Positions 25,613 to 38,850 of a stretch of DNA of 64,000 bases are shown here, one piece after another. The DNA comes from Phragmites australis (lineage: Eukaryota > Streptophyta > Magnoliopsida > Poales > Poaceae). Both the position numbers and the translations under genes were made by a program. A model generated the notes under the pieces. That model was not told where the DNA came from, made no database searches, and was given only the letters and a program-made list of their open reading frames with translations. The first letter of the stretch is position 1. Each line of letters opens with the position of its first letter. The stretch covers positions 27,664,001 to 27,728,000 of the forward strand of contig NC_084927.1 of assembly GCF_958298935.1 (NCBI RefSeq), given 5' to 3'.

Positions 25613-26580
25613 TTAATTTCTCAGCGTCGACAATGACGTCTCCTGTCGTAATTATCATCTTCTTCGTTAGAGTCACCTCTCACGAAATCGTGGATTGTTC
25701 TCCTGTGAATGAAATTGTTGAGCAAATACATGCTTGGCGAAAGCCTCGTCAAGAAAACATATGTGAGTAGGGATGCAAATGTGTATAGAATCTCACAGGA
25801 ATGCTTCATGCTTCGCAGATGTGACAAAATGGCAGTTGCTGTTATGATTTTTTTGGAAACAGGCAGGAGCTATGCTGATGCATTAAGTAAGAGAGAAAGG
25901 AGTACACATGCTACCCATAGAGAAATAACTAGAACGACTCATAGCCTGAAAGACGCGACTGGGAAAAGAGTGCGGGAGGAAAACAAAACAAAACAAAAAA
26001 CACTAAGCAGCCACAAAATTGGCTCCCCTTTTTTTTTCTTGCATCAAACGTGGTGTGCTTGTGAAAGCTGAACCAAGCAAAGCATAATCAAGCTGATGCG
26101 TGTTCAATGGTGCGCTCATGGTTCAGCCGTGGCCGGCGCGGTGCTGCAGCAGCAAGCGCTCCGGCGAGTCGGCGGGGCCCGAATCGAGCTGCGAGACAAA
26201 CTGCAACTCCTCGGACACAGAAACAAAACGTCAAAACTATCAAAACCAAGCCTTCTAGCTAGTACATCGATCACAGGCCCTGCATGCTGAACCCAACTCG
26301 ACCTGCAGCATCAAAACACCTCCTGCGCCACCTGCCAAAGCAGCTTGGTCGTCCCACGGCGAAGCAGAACTTCTTTTACTTGATTCTGATTTTTCATGGT
26401 ATGCTTGCAGTGTTTTCGATAAAAACATGGCGATCCATCGACCGGAGAAACCCAAAAACATGGCGAGTTCTCGATAGGAGGAAGGAACGAGAAGGATTGG
26501 AGAAGAGAAACTCCCAGTCATCTACCGTCCATATGAAATTTCTACTTTTTGGTTCTCATAGTCATAGCACCGTTTTCTAT

Positions 26581-26875
26581 TTGAGTCTGAAACTTCGTGT
26601 GGCGTTTCTCAATCGCGCGACCCATCTCTGTGATTTGTTTCAGAATTTGATTGGGGAACAAAGCAAAATATGAGGTCGGGGTGGTCGTTATCTGAAACAC
26701 CGACCACACCGCAACTTTATTTCTCTTTTTCAGTTTCCCCTGAACAGGTCACTGTTGAGCCTAAAATTTTGCGTGCTGTTGATGCATTTCAGTACCCATC
26801 TCTGTGAAATTTTTCAGAATTTTTCGTCGCGATTTAGGCTGCGAACAAAATGGAATAAGAGGTCAGGGGTTGAAC
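26581..26875. repeat. Direct repeat of ~120 bp, spacing 174
   Basis: Two diverged copies begin TTGAGTCTGAAACTTCGTGTG (26581) and TTGAGCCTAAAATTTTGCGTG (26755). They share CCCATCTCTGTGA, TTTCAGAATTT and the end AAAAT(GGAAT)ATGAGGTC. The copies lie in an otherwise uncharacterised interval (25.62-27.52 kb) and could be remnants of a retroelement leader. No coding sequence is recognised in that interval. Confidence 0.6.
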
Positions 26876-27519
26876 GGTATCCTCGAGCAGCCAACGCGCA
26901 GCCCTTCTCCTCGTCTCACTGCCTCCGGGGCCCACGCGTGTTTCCTCCGACAGCAAGTACGCGCGGATTGGTCGGTGTTAGTGCTGGCCGAGACAACGAA
27001 GCCAGTCAGCACCGGATCTCGTGGAGCCATGGCCTCGTGGGTCACCGGGCCACCGGAGGCGGCGGGGAACTTTGTCGCCGGCCGTTCTCCTGCTTTGCAG
27101 TATTGGCCGGCCAATGGGCGTGTTTCTTGACGCTGCTTTTGCTTCGCATCATTTTGCATGTGCATGTGAAAAATCGATGGATCAACAATAAGCACGCCAG
27201 TTCTGGAACACATATGCAGATAAATCAAGTGGCAGCACTTCAACTCGATTCTTATCTTTCATCAAACCAAGATGGAATGCTGATTCCGTTCGGGGAAAAT
27301 GATGAAATGCCGATACGGCTTTCCCAACTCCCAAGCACGATCGCACTTGTTCGCAGAGGACCCTTGAACAGCAAGTTTTTTACAAGAGGAACAAGGACTA
27401 CGACACAGGAGTGCACGCTCGTACCTGCTGCTCGAGGAGCACCGCGACGAGCAGCAGGGCTCGGATGAAGGCCATTCAAGCTATGTTCGCTGGCCACGGC
27501 TCTAGCTATCACCGTCCCA

Positions 27520-27776
27520 TCCGCTAATAGTGGCGATGCAGGATCCAACTCCGGTGGGAGTCGCCCCAAGAAGAAGACAAAGGGGCGTGAATCCTACTTC
27601 GGCAACAACAGCGGCGGGCGGCGTCTCGACCAACTCCGGCGGCGGCGATGGCGGTTCCTCTAGGAACGCGCCGCGCCAGGCTCCTTCAACACCTGGCACA
27701 CGAACGACAATCTTCTTCAATCCAAGGGTCGGAATGGTGCAGGCTTGGCCCAGTGGCAGGCTCCCGATGTAACGAT
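27520..27776 (+). pseudogene. Possible Copia gag C-terminal fragment
   Basis: A Gly/Ser-rich stretch ends with FFNPRVGMVQAWPSGRLPM, which resembles the NPW-G-x-x-Q-x-WP region near the end of the gag portion of many plant Copia elements. The frame stops immediately after. No zinc knuckle, protease or integrase follows: MULE-A begins instead. Assignment is by eye and tentative. Confidence 0.35.
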
Positions 27777-27859
27777 CATCTTACTTTTATATTTTTTAAT
27801 ATTAATATTTAAATAAATAGATTTTTGATAGAAATATTTATACGAATAGACGCATATCG

Positions 27860-28040
27860 TCTTTTCAGATGGCAATTAGGATCACATGATGACACGGGTA
27901 ACTTTTACCGCCTTCTGAGAGGGCAGTTAGGCCCCATACTCCCCTTACCGTATTATGAGAGGACGGTTAGCATCCGTGCCAAGCCTATTCCTCGTGCCCG
28001 CCCCTCACCGCCTCTAAGAAGTGCGTCTTTAGGTATATAG
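27860..28040. repeat. Subterminal palindromic repeats, left end of MULE-A
   Basis: Degenerate repeats of the pattern TTACCGCCTTCTGAGAGGGC AGTTAGG lie inside the left end, in the same family as those at 39.43-39.62 kb and 58.17-58.35 kb. Each repeat can fold on itself. They mark this as the transposon end distal to the transposase start. Confidence 0.6.
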
Positions 28041-29439
28041 AGGTCACAGAGCTTACCGTTCGCTGCCATTCCTCTGTGGTGAAACAGGAACATTGGGTCA
28101 TGGTCTGCCATTTCGACAGAACTTTGTTTAGGTTCTTCTCCTTGAACACATCATCACCTTTTACCTGGGTCACTGGACTATGAGTAGTCAGCAGTGTGTG
28201 GTCACATCGGTCTAAAAAGGTGACTGCGAGCAGTTTTGTCAGTATGAAAAGATGACAGCGAGGGGTCACAACTCCCTGAAAAGGTGGCAGCGAGAGGTGA
28301 CTTTACTCTGAGAAGCTGGTAGAGTGATGTCACATGGGATTAAGAAATGCATTAAAAATATGGTAAGTAATAATGTGTGGACTTGTAATATATAGAAAAT
28401 AGATGTGCGGTCACATTGCTCATAAAAAGCAGTTTCGTTAATCTGAAAAGGCACTAGCGTGTGGTCACATGTAGTACATAAAAAATAGACACATCCGAAA
28501 TATATAAGACTAGTTTGCGAATCGAACATGCATCATGAAACAAACATCTAAGTTACGAAAGCAAAGATAAAATCCTACTACTGCCTCCCCCGTTGTCGTC
28601 AGTTGTTCCCACTATCATGGTTCTGTCCCTGCTGCCGCTGGTTCGCCCTCACGTGGCCCCTAGAGTAGGTCAGGTTGTTCGGTAGAACAACCTGCCTAGT
28701 AAGCCTCATAGCAATCAAGATAGTCGAGGCCTCATCTTGGGTCTACTGCGTCAGTAGTGGAGAAACGGGCAACTGGAACCGCGTGACGACGTCGTAGTCC
28801 GGTGTGTCTCAAAGAAGTCCCTAAAGAGGTCAAATGGGGTGTCTGACCTAGGCTCATCCTCGTGACTCGAGTAAGACGACTACGATGGTGCCACTGTCAT
28901 CCATGCTAATCACAAGAGGAGCATGTGAACGGATGAATGCATTAGATATGATATATGTGGAAATGAATGTATTAGTAAAAATGCAATGTTGTACCTGTAT
29001 GGTATGCAGAGGCAGCTATAGATGGCCAGGCCTGGGTGCCGAAGCAGGGTGCGAACGGTGGAGGTGCAGATGAAGACGTCTCAGCTTCATCATCGTAGTA
29101 ACCTGCAAAAGGATGATTACATTAGATATACTATTGAATATGTTGAATGCGACAGTATATTGGCGCTCATTACCTGAGTGGCCTACAAACGGTGAAGGTG
29201 TCGACACTGGCCATGGTATAGGTGTCAGCGCTGATAAGTGTGTAGGCACACCTAATATAATTTTTGAAATTAATGCATCAGTAACAAAAGGATATCGCTA
29301 AACGTTATGCGTATGAAAAATGCGTACCTGTTGTTACCAGCCCTAGAGGCTGTGGACGAGGTGGAGATGTGGATGCCAGTTTCGGTGGAGGTCATTGCAC
29401 ATCAGACCTCCTGGACGACTCTGCGCGGACCCCATTGCG

Positions 29440-31276
29440 TGGACCCCACTGGACTCTGCGTGGTGTGTACTTCATCTTCTCTTTGTCTACCACGTACATT
29501 CGCACGGGACCTGAATTACTTGTAAACGTGTCAACAATGTCGTAGCCATAACACTCATGATTCTATGTCTTTAGTATCTGATACTTCATAAAGTAGCATG
29601 AAACATATTATCGGGACAGCATATTAGACTTTCCACATGCAGCTATAACGTGTGTACATGACCTGTATACCAATTGTAGCTTCTGGCACGTACAAATGCA
29701 TGTTCCATTCCTAAGTACACTTGCACATGACGCTCATGTCTTCCACCCCTATGACCCTTATCTCGGCATAAGACACTGAACATGTGCTCCGCAGTTCTCT
29801 CTTGATTTGTACGGTATATGTGCCTTATTTGTGGCCTTCTTCATGTAGTCACATAGTATCGATCCATACAACATACAGTTATCTGTCATTATCTTTGAAG
29901 TAGCTACGTAGCAATCAATGAAATATATTCAAGTTTTATGCAAAATGCCTTCAACAATTCCAACAAGTGGGAGCGACCTCATACCTTGCATAACCCAGTT
30001 GTAGATCTCAATAAGATTTGTTGTCATTATCCCAGACCTTGCCCCTCTAGTGTCGTACATCAATGCTTATTTCTCTTGTGGTTCATTTTGTATCCACTGC
30101 GAAAAATTCCTAATAGTTGATCCTAACCTCCTTACTATCTAGGGAGTATCTATTGGGATGAGTCCAAGAGCAACCGGCTCATCTCCAATGTCTGCTACCT
30201 CAGTTGTTTGCTTCGTGGTTAGTTCATCTAGTCTTGCCCATAGTGCGCTGAACTTTCTCTGCTAGTTTTAGCTGCACAATTCCTTGAAAAAATTCATCAT
30301 GTTCTTGTTTTTGAATTGTTTATAAAAGTTTACACCCATATACCTCATGCACCATATACTCTTCAAGTCGGGCCACTTTGCTCTTACACACCATGGAACA
30401 CTACCGTATTGCATATCTAGCAAAGCCTGCAACAGTTCTACATGTCTATTATAAATCAAACATACATCAGACCGGTCTAGAACAATAGCATGCTTGACCC
30501 GCTCAACTGCTCAAGGAACCAATACCAACAGTCCCTATTCTCGCTCTTCACGAAGGCAAACCCCTGTATCATGACTTGATTGTTCCCGTCTACCCCAATT
30601 GCAGATAATACCTATCATTTATACTTTCCAGTGAGGAACATCCCGTCTAAGCAAATGATAGGTCCATAGTGCCTAAACGCCTTGATGGTTGCTGCAAATG
30701 CAAAGAAAGCACGCCGTGATACTCGCTTTCCAGGCTTCTCACTCAAGGGGTAATGCTTCATGTTAAAGTAACTTACAGGGTTTCTCGCACATATTGTGGC
30801 CAATTGACGTGGTAAGTTGTCATATAAATCTTCGTATGTCCCTAACCTCCTCTCAATAGCCTTCTATTTCGTCCTCTATGCCTTGGTGTAGTTTATTGTG
30901 TACTGTAATCTTTCCTCAATAGCACGGATTATTGAATGTGGCTCATACTTTAGGTTGTCCATAATCCGTCCATAGAAAATATTGGCAACAAAAGGAGATG
31001 ATAGGTTCCTATGTGATAACTCTATTTTCTCAATGTGACAATTATGCTCCATAACTATTGAGCACTCCCAGTGGTCAACCTATTTCCCTTTGAATATGTG
31101 CACCCGTCATGGACAATCAAACACCAAACACTTGATGTCGTACTCCCTTTTGCTTAACTTCACAACCTTGAACTGCCTCTAAAGAGATAGCGACTAAATT
31201 TCACTACATCAATAACAACATCATTAGTTGCGTACAAAGCACCCTGAGACACCTCGTTCTCATGATATTCCTATGG
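29440..31276 (-). pseudogene. MULE-A transposase pseudogene, central and C-terminal part
   Basis: Read on the minus strand, the sequence follows the MULE-B transposase from the region before the MuDR-type DNA-binding domain to the SWIM zinc finger. Recognisable pieces are LATICARNP-like MATICARNPVSYF (30803 downward), IICLDGMFLTGKYK (around 30620) and LLQALLDMQYGSV (around 30430), then SWIM-like CICTCQKLQL-type sequence near 29.7 kb. Many stops and small frameshifts break it. It ends abruptly at the gypsy 5' LTR. Clearly inactive. Confidence 0.8.
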
Positions 31277-31384
31277 TTTAACATCCTGAATTTTAGCATA
31301 TTAATTAATTGCATATTTCGCTTCAAATTAAAAAAAAAAATTGTGATTAATTAAGCTAACTAAAATCAAGGAATTATGTATATG

Positions 31385-31571
<187 letters not shown>

Positions 31572-31829
31572 TCATATGTGTTAGTTTGGCTAAGTATTCC
31601 AAAATACACTAAATAAATTTCTAAACTTCTCCATGCATTAAATTGATTCATGTGTGTTGGTTTATTGTTTTTATGGTTCTTTCAGTGGAGATTTGAAATT
31701 AAATGCCTCTCAATTTCAAATATATTCTTAGATTCTATTCATCTCAAATCCAATCATATTCAAATCTAGACTCATTCAAATCAAGTTCTAAGTTTGAATC
31801 TTTTATTCGAACCCTCGTTCCAAAAATCA

Positions 31830-34190
31830 TACTTCATGAATATGATGAATAAGGTATTCATGAAAGAAGTGGACAGGTTTGTGATAGTGTTCATTGATGA
31901 CATCCTCATCTACTCAAAGAATGCCGAAGAGTACGAACAACATCTGAGAGTGATTATGGAAAGGCTAAGAGCACACCAGCTCTACGCCAAATTCAGCAAG
32001 TGTGAGTTTTGGCTTCAAGAAGTAACATTTCTTGGTCATGTGCTGACAACAGAAAGAGTCTCAGTGGACCCTTTCAAAGTTGAAGCAGTGGTCCATTTGA
32101 TTCAACCAATCAATATCACAGAAATTAGAAGCTTCCTTAGATTGACATATTATTGAGGGATTTTTAAAGTTGGCTAAACCAATAACCAAGCTCCTCCAAA
32201 AAGATGCCAAGAACTCAAGAAGAGGCTAACCACAGCCTCAGTGCTAAAGTTACCAGATATCTAGAAGGACTTTGTGGTCTATTATGATGCATCACACTAG
32301 GGTTTAGGCTGTATATTGATGCAAGATGAAAATGTTGTGGCTTATGTATCCAATCAACTGAAGCCACATGAAGAGAATTACCTAACCCATGACCTGGAGT
32401 TAGCATCAGTTGTACATGCACTCAAGATACGGAGAAACTATCTTCTTGGGAATAAGTGCGAGATCTATACAGATTATAAGGACCTAAATTATATTTTCAC
32501 TCAGTCAGAATTGAACCTGAGGCAACGAAGATGGTTAGAATTGATAAATGATTGCAATCTAAGTATCCAATATCACCCAGGCAAGGCTAATGTTATGGTT
32601 GACGCCATGAGCAGGAAAGCTTGTTGCAACAACATACAAGTGCATGAGTTTAGAGCTTCTTGCAGAGATGCAACATCTGAATCTGCACATAACACAACGA
32701 AAAGTTCACACTCTAATGGTACATCCGATAATAGAGGATAAAATTTGTAGGGCCCGGTCAGAAGATGCAGGGATTCTGGAAGTCAAGAAGAATCTCGGGT
32801 TAGATAAAGCACCAGGGTTCAGAATAGATCCACGATGAACTGTGTGGTACAAGGATCGGTTATGCGTGCCAGATTGGAAAAATCTTAGAGAGTTAACCAT
32901 GGATGAAGCCCACAACTCTCCCTATTCTATTCATCCTGGATGTACCAAGATGTTCACAGATCTAAGGGCCAAATACTGGTGGACAGGTATGAAGTTTGAC
33001 ATATCAGATTTTGTCGCTCGATGTGACACCTGTCAAAGGGTCAAAGCAGAGCACCAAAGACCAGCATGATTACTGCACCATTGCAGGTCCCGACATGAAA
33101 GTAGGATGAAATTGGTATGGATTTCATAGTTGGATTACCCATAACTCAGAAGGGTAAAAACTGTATATAGGTCATAGTGGATCGCCTGACCAAGGTAGCC
33201 CACTTCATACCAGTCAAGACGACCTATAGCGGAGACAAGTTGACATACTTGTATATTGATAATATTCTAAGACTTCACGGAGTTCCTAGCAGGATCGTCT
33301 CTGATCGAGGACTCCAGTTCAAATCAAGGTTTTGGAAAAGCCTCAACACTGCACATGGAACTAAATTGGACCTTAGTTCTACTTACCACCCACAGACTGA
33401 TGGGTAGACAGAAAGAGTAAACTAGATTCTGGAGGATCTTCTAAGAGCTTGTGTGATAACCAATGGAAATGACTAGGAGAAGAGTCTATCATTTGCAAAA
33501 TTCTCCTACAATAACAGTATGCAAGCTAGCCTGAAGATGTCACCTTTTGAGGTATTGTACAAAAGGAAATGTAGAACACCTCTGCTATGGTCAAAAGTTG
33601 GAGAGTGTTCACTTTTCGGACCTGCGTTAATCAGGGACATGAAGAACAAGTTGCCAAAATTAGAGAAAATCTGAGAGCAGATCAGAGTAAACAGAAAGGT
33701 TATGCCGATAACCGAAGAAGGAACTTTTAAGGTCAGAAACTACGTTTACCTCAAGGTATCCCCAATAAAAGACACCTGGAGATTTCAAGTTTATGGAAAA
33801 TTGACACCTCGATATGTGAGACCATATGAAATATTGAAAAAGATTGGAGCAGTGGCTTATGAGTTAGCACTTATAGAAGAAATGTTCGATGTGCACAATG
33901 TGTTTCATGTATCACAATTAAAGAAATATTTGAGAGTTCCAGAGGATCATGTTCACCTAGAATCATGGATCTTTAGCAAGATCTTCAGTATGAGGAGAGA
34001 CCCATCCGAATCTTGGATGTGGCAACTCGTTAAACTAGAAGAACAACAGACAGGTTCTGCCGTTCTACCGAGTACAGTGGAGTAATCACACAGAAGCAGA
34101 AGCTACGTAGGAGCGTGAAGAGGACCTGATGAAAGAGTTTCCCCAACTCTTCGATGAGCTTTTTGTATCTCGAGGTCGAGATTTCATTTA
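31830..34190 (+). pseudogene. Gypsy pol remnant: RT, RNase H, integrase, chromodomain
   Basis: In order: RT palm with FIDDILIYSK (about 31.89 kb) and FLGHVL; RNase H with [16 protein letters not shown] and [22 protein letters not shown]; integrase zinc-binding module with the H-H-C-C pattern (HPGCTKMF...CDTCQRVK, about 32.93-33.06 kb); integrase core (DRLTKVAHFIPV, IVSDRGLQF, STYHPQTDG); GPY/F-like FQVYGKLTPRYVRPYEIL and NVFHVSQLKKYL (about 33.8-33.94 kb). A frame-shifted chromodomain tail ends in KEFPQLFDEL before the LTR. Several in-frame stops and shifts make it inactive. Gag, protease and the RT N terminus are absent. Confidence 0.85.
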
Positions 34191-34203
34191 AGTGTGGTAG
34201 GTT

Positions 34204-37200
34204 TGTAACATCCTGAGTTTTAGCATGTTAATTAATTACAAATTTCACTCCAAATTAAAACTTTTTGTGATTAATTAAGCTAACTAAAATCAAGGAATTA
34301 TGTATCTCAGAATTTCAAATCTATTCTTAGATTTTATTCAGCTCAAATCCTATCATATTCAAATCCAGACTCATTCAAATCAAGTTCTAAGTTCGAATCT
34401 CATATTCGAACCCTCGTTCCAAAAAGCATGTCAATTCAAATCCAATTGGAATTTCCACCCAATCGATTCAATTTCAAAGTCATTCATTGACTCACCATAC
34501 AATCCAATTCAAAATTCAAATACCTTTGATGGAAGTATCACAGATCAATATTTCAAATTTGAATACTTTATTTGAATCATTACAAATCCATTCGATTCAA
34601 ATACATCCAAATTGAATTATCGAACATTCAATTACACACAATTGAATTGTCCTTCAAATATTCCCTTTCCATCTCCCACTCTCTCTGATCTCTCTCAGCC
34701 TCTCACCCCTCTGCTTGCTCTCACCCTAGGCTGCAATAGATCAAAGACCCTGCCGCTGTTCTCCTCTGCGTTCACACCGAGCAGCGGCCCATGCCCATCC
34801 CCCTCTCCACGATCTTTCCACGAGCAAGCAAAAACCAATTTCCTCTCCTTCTCCCTATTCCTTCACCTGCAAGCAAACACACATGCATACAAACACACAA
34901 CCACAACACACTCATAGCAGCAACACCCCTTCGCTCCTCTTCGAGCCTTGCAAGCACACCAAGCAGTGCCGCCAGCCATGTTGCTGCTCCTTTGCCCTAC
35001 TTGGCATGCGCGCCGCCATCGTGCCGCGCTCCGCTCCCCACCGAGCAACCATGGGCCTCCTTGAGCGTAGCCGGCCAGTGCCGCCACCTGTGTTGCCGCA
35101 CCGTCCCGGTGAGCCCCTCTGCTCCCTCGACCCTCTCTACTCTTCCCCATTGAGCCACCGTGGCCCACGCCACTGTAGCCGCTCGCTGCTCGGCCAAGAA
35201 ACCATGGCCGGTTTTCTCTCCATCTGCCCGACCCTCCTCTTTGTTGGTCCACACCATTGCCCCGCCCTCGCGTCGTTAGCTCACACCACAGCTCGGCTGC
35301 ACCCTTCTCTGGCCGCCGCCATGCTGTCGTCGCATGCACCACCGGCGCGCTGATCCGCCTGGCCTCCTCCCATGCGCCGCACCGTATCACGCTGCGCCGA
35401 TTGTGCGCGCGCTGTGTTGACGTCGCACGTGCCACCCGACCATCTCACCACGCACCGCTCCCCTTCATCTTCCCGGTGCCCATCCCCTTCCTCTCTGTCT
35501 ACCTCCTATCCCCGAGCTTTCTTCGCCGGCCACCTTTTCCTATGCCTGCCCGGCAAGATCCCCGATGGCGCTACCTCCTTTCTCCCCTAGTCGGCCACCA
35601 CGTCTTCTCCGTTGACCTCCCTCTGGTCTCTCTCTCCCCATTCACCGGTGAGCTGGCCCCTTTGGTCATCTCTCCACCGTCAGCGTCGCCCCTACCTCTT
35701 CGGTCTCCTCTCCTCCCTCCGGAGTCCTCTCTCTCTCTCCATGAGCCTACGCGCTCGTGAGACCACCAAGCTAACCTTATCCCTTTGGCAACCCCACCGA
35801 CTGATGGACCCCACCAGACTAGCCCTGTCCACAAGCTGGTCTACGGTGGACCGGCCACCCACAGCCCCATTGTTCCACCAAATCCATGCACCGAGCCCAC
35901 CGACAGCACCATCCCTCCGGTCCACAGTGGACTCCCCTCACAACCCTCCCCCGGGCCACAATTTTAGTAAACTAAGTTCGCGAATTAGTGCTCATTTTCT
36001 AATTTCTAGCATTTTCCTTTCCGGTAAATATTCGGAGCACCATATCTCCTCTGTTCCAACTCTGAATCTAGTGATTCTTTCACCGAAATTCATCTAAATT
36101 CGAGATCTACATATCTATCACAGTGTGATATCCTTTAGGACCCATTTGGATTTTCATTTGGTGTTAATTGTTTCTTTTCTAGTAGTCTGTTATTGATCGT
36201 AGTCACGTTTGCAAAACTGGAAGACTTTGTGGAGAACTCGGAGGATCCAGATTTCGACCAAGACTTTGAAGCAAACTTCAAAGAAGTCAAGTCCTATTTT
36301 CTTGTTCATATTGAGCCTATGTTTTAAAATAACCTACATGTCAACTAAAACCAGACTTATTATCGCACGTGCTATATAGTGCATTTTCTTTCAAATTACT
36401 TGTAGTAGTTAATCCTATCAACACTGTCATATCTTACATGTCATCATCCAGAATACATATCACCCTAGGAGTACCTGTTGTTAAATTTATTAACGATGGG
36501 GGACACTTTGATATGTAGCATGCTTAGGATGGAATACGCCTCCTCGGAGATGCCGCTTTTAAAATATATCTCTTCGGTGATATCGATTTATTGTTATCAA
36601 TGATAACTCATAATCCTTGATGGTTGTGAATTCTATGATGGTTGTTAAATCCTTGATATCGTGTGGGATATGACGCGAGATGTGTAAAAATGGGTGAAAA
36701 CTATTTTGGCAGGGACAAGCTGGATAGTCCTCAGAGTTGGAGGTTATCTCATACGTTGGGGGCTTAAGGTGATACTCATTACCAATGCTGAAGATGTCTG
36801 CCCCAGCCGCTTAAGCAAAGAGTCTTGGGCCATCATGCTAAACCACCTCAGTGCAACCATGCGTCCTGAATGGGCAGGACTTGACTCTTCTTTCACCGAA
36901 CTGGTTTGGGCATAATACTAGGAGGCCTGAGAGGCAACGTTGAGCCATGTGTCTTCAGGTTCTGTGCGAAAGATTTTCCGCCCAGTCGATCATTGGGGGT
37001 ATACCCTCTATACGAGACCTGAAGAACTTGATGAATCATGTAGAAAAACCCGGTAAAAAAAAGTGATTCAAGTGTATCGGTATGATTCGCTCCTCTGCTT
37101 ACAACGGATGGAGGATGAGCATATCGTGTGGAAATAGTGTACAACCTCTGCAGAGTATAAATCTATTTGAATAGTCGTGTTCATGGTCATGGACATATGA

Positions 37201-37894
37201 AGCACTGACCTCACTTGATTAGTATCAGGGTCATGTGTCTTGATGAGTGAGTGTGTGGAGTAGATATCCGTGTGATGAGATTCCTACCTCAATCCGTCAG
37301 AAGCTGTGTGGTACTAGAGGTACACCAGATGTGATAATAGGGACTGCAGAGCGAGGTCTAGCCCCTCCCAGGACCGAAAATCCTCCTAGATATAGTCTGT
37401 TACTTGGTTTGAACTATTCAAATTGTTTTCAAGTCAATCTAGATGATACAATTGAATACATGCATAAAATGCTTTAGCGTAAAACTAAACCGTAAAGCCT
37501 TACCCTTGGATTACCCCTTTATGAATCTATCAAACACCTTGAAGTAGTAAATGGCTTGCTGAGTACCTTCCGTACTCACTCTTGTTGTCTTTCAGATATG
37601 GAAGCCAATGCAGACTTCGCACGGGGTGAAGGCGAGGATGAAAAGTAGTCGTAGAAGTTACGTTCGCACCCTAGCTGCTTGTGGCTTGGGTCTCTGCTCT
37701 CCGCTGTGTTTTATTTGCCATTCGGCTAGGTTTGTAATGTATACGCTATGGTTTGTAACCTTTTATACTATGTAACCTTAATAATCTTGTACAAAGTTTG
37801 ACTGTGATACTACAACTGTTATACTATTTTTTCAGCTACTTGATCTAGGGACTAATATAGGAGATACATGAGATCTCAGGAACAGGGTCTTACT
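34204..37894 (+). repeat. 3' LTR of the gypsy element (~3.7 kb)
   Basis: Starts TGTAACATCCTGAG right after a purine-rich AAGTGTGGTAGG tract. The first 230 bases match the 5' LTR. A GC-rich interior (34.7-35.9 kb) is open in several frames on both strands but codes for nothing recognisable. The end is placed near 37892-37894 where the GGGTCTTA typical of this lineage's LTR ends appears; the final CA is not conserved. Confidence 0.7.
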
Positions 37895-38255
37895 GTTGTG
37901 GACTCCTTCATTGGGCAGCAGTACACTAGGAAGAAGAAGAAGGGTGCGGCTGCCTCTAGTGGCTAGAGCCGGCTCAGTTGGTTGGATTAGGCTCAGTTAT
38001 TTGGATTAGCTAGCTAAAGAATAGGATCTGGAGAAATAATAGGGAGTGGTTAGTGCCTCAGCCGCCCAGGTGGGAGATATAACCACTGGTGCGGCTGGGC
38101 ATTAGGGGACAAGCAGAAGCAGAGTTAGTCGGTCAGAGCCTCCCAGGGAGGGCGATCTCCTCTGCAACTGCTATTCCAATTAAGTTAGCCACTATAATTC
38201 CCTTCCAATTCATCAATAAAGTGCCCAGATTCCTAGCCATACCACTTACACTCGG
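37895..38255. other. Unassigned 360 bases between gypsy LTR and MULE-A
   Basis: This piece belongs to neither the LTR nor the MULE. It begins with a short frame ending in RKKKKGAAASSG and stop, then a leader-like stretch ending with CAATAAAGTGCCC. That looks like the 3' end and poly(A) signal of another transcript or retroelement. Origin unknown. Confidence 0.4.
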
Positions 38256-38850
38256 TGCCCGATGACCCTCACTGAACACTAGCTATGAAAATTTCTGATT
38301 CCTCCACTCTGCAAGAACATGAGTATTTTCCTCCTCATCAGATAAATCCTCATCGGCAATGGCTTCCTCGAGCTGCTGATCCTCCCTCTCCATCTCTACA
38401 ATTATGCTAGAGATGTGCTCCCCTCATTGGCTACACCCCTCGGTTGCATCTCCTGCACATTCCTAACGTCTTGCTCGTGCCCCATAGTCGGGTGTGCTTC
38501 ATCCACCACTACCTAACTTGTTTCTGCTACTACTTTCCTAATGTTTTTCTCTGTTGGATCCTTCTGGTACGCCTCAGCTAGCAGCACAAGAGGGAGACCA
38601 CGTTCACATGCTATATGTACTTATTGTCTCCAAGTAGATGTCACATTAATCGGTACGAGCTCTTTGAAGTACCCTTGAGTAGCACGCCCACTATAGTCCT
38701 CTCATTGGCTCTACTAAGTCTCTTGATGACATGCTAAAATCCAGAGACATCTACACCGGTAGGATCATAACCAATATGTCTTTCACCATAATATATATGA
38801 AAATATAGCGTATTGGACATCCTAGAAACATCCGAAAATATGTCCAACGT
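38256..38850 (-). pseudogene. MULE-A transposase pseudogene, N-terminal part
   Basis: On the minus strand the sequence matches the MULE-B transposase N terminus at DNA level: YYGE...GYDPTGVDVSGF-like start, the RTIVGV region, the STWRQ-like segment, then the acidic spacer (GEHISSII-like, DEEE). About 80 bases present in MULE-B after RTIVGV are missing. The alignment ends at about 38256, and resumes on the other side of the insertion at 31276. This collinearity proves the nested insertion. Confidence 0.75.

Noticed and set aside
34863..35760. Long frames on both strands (up to 190 codons) in 34.8-35.9 kb
   Set aside because: They lie in the GC-rich interior of the gypsy 3' LTR and match no protein family; LTR sequence, not genes.
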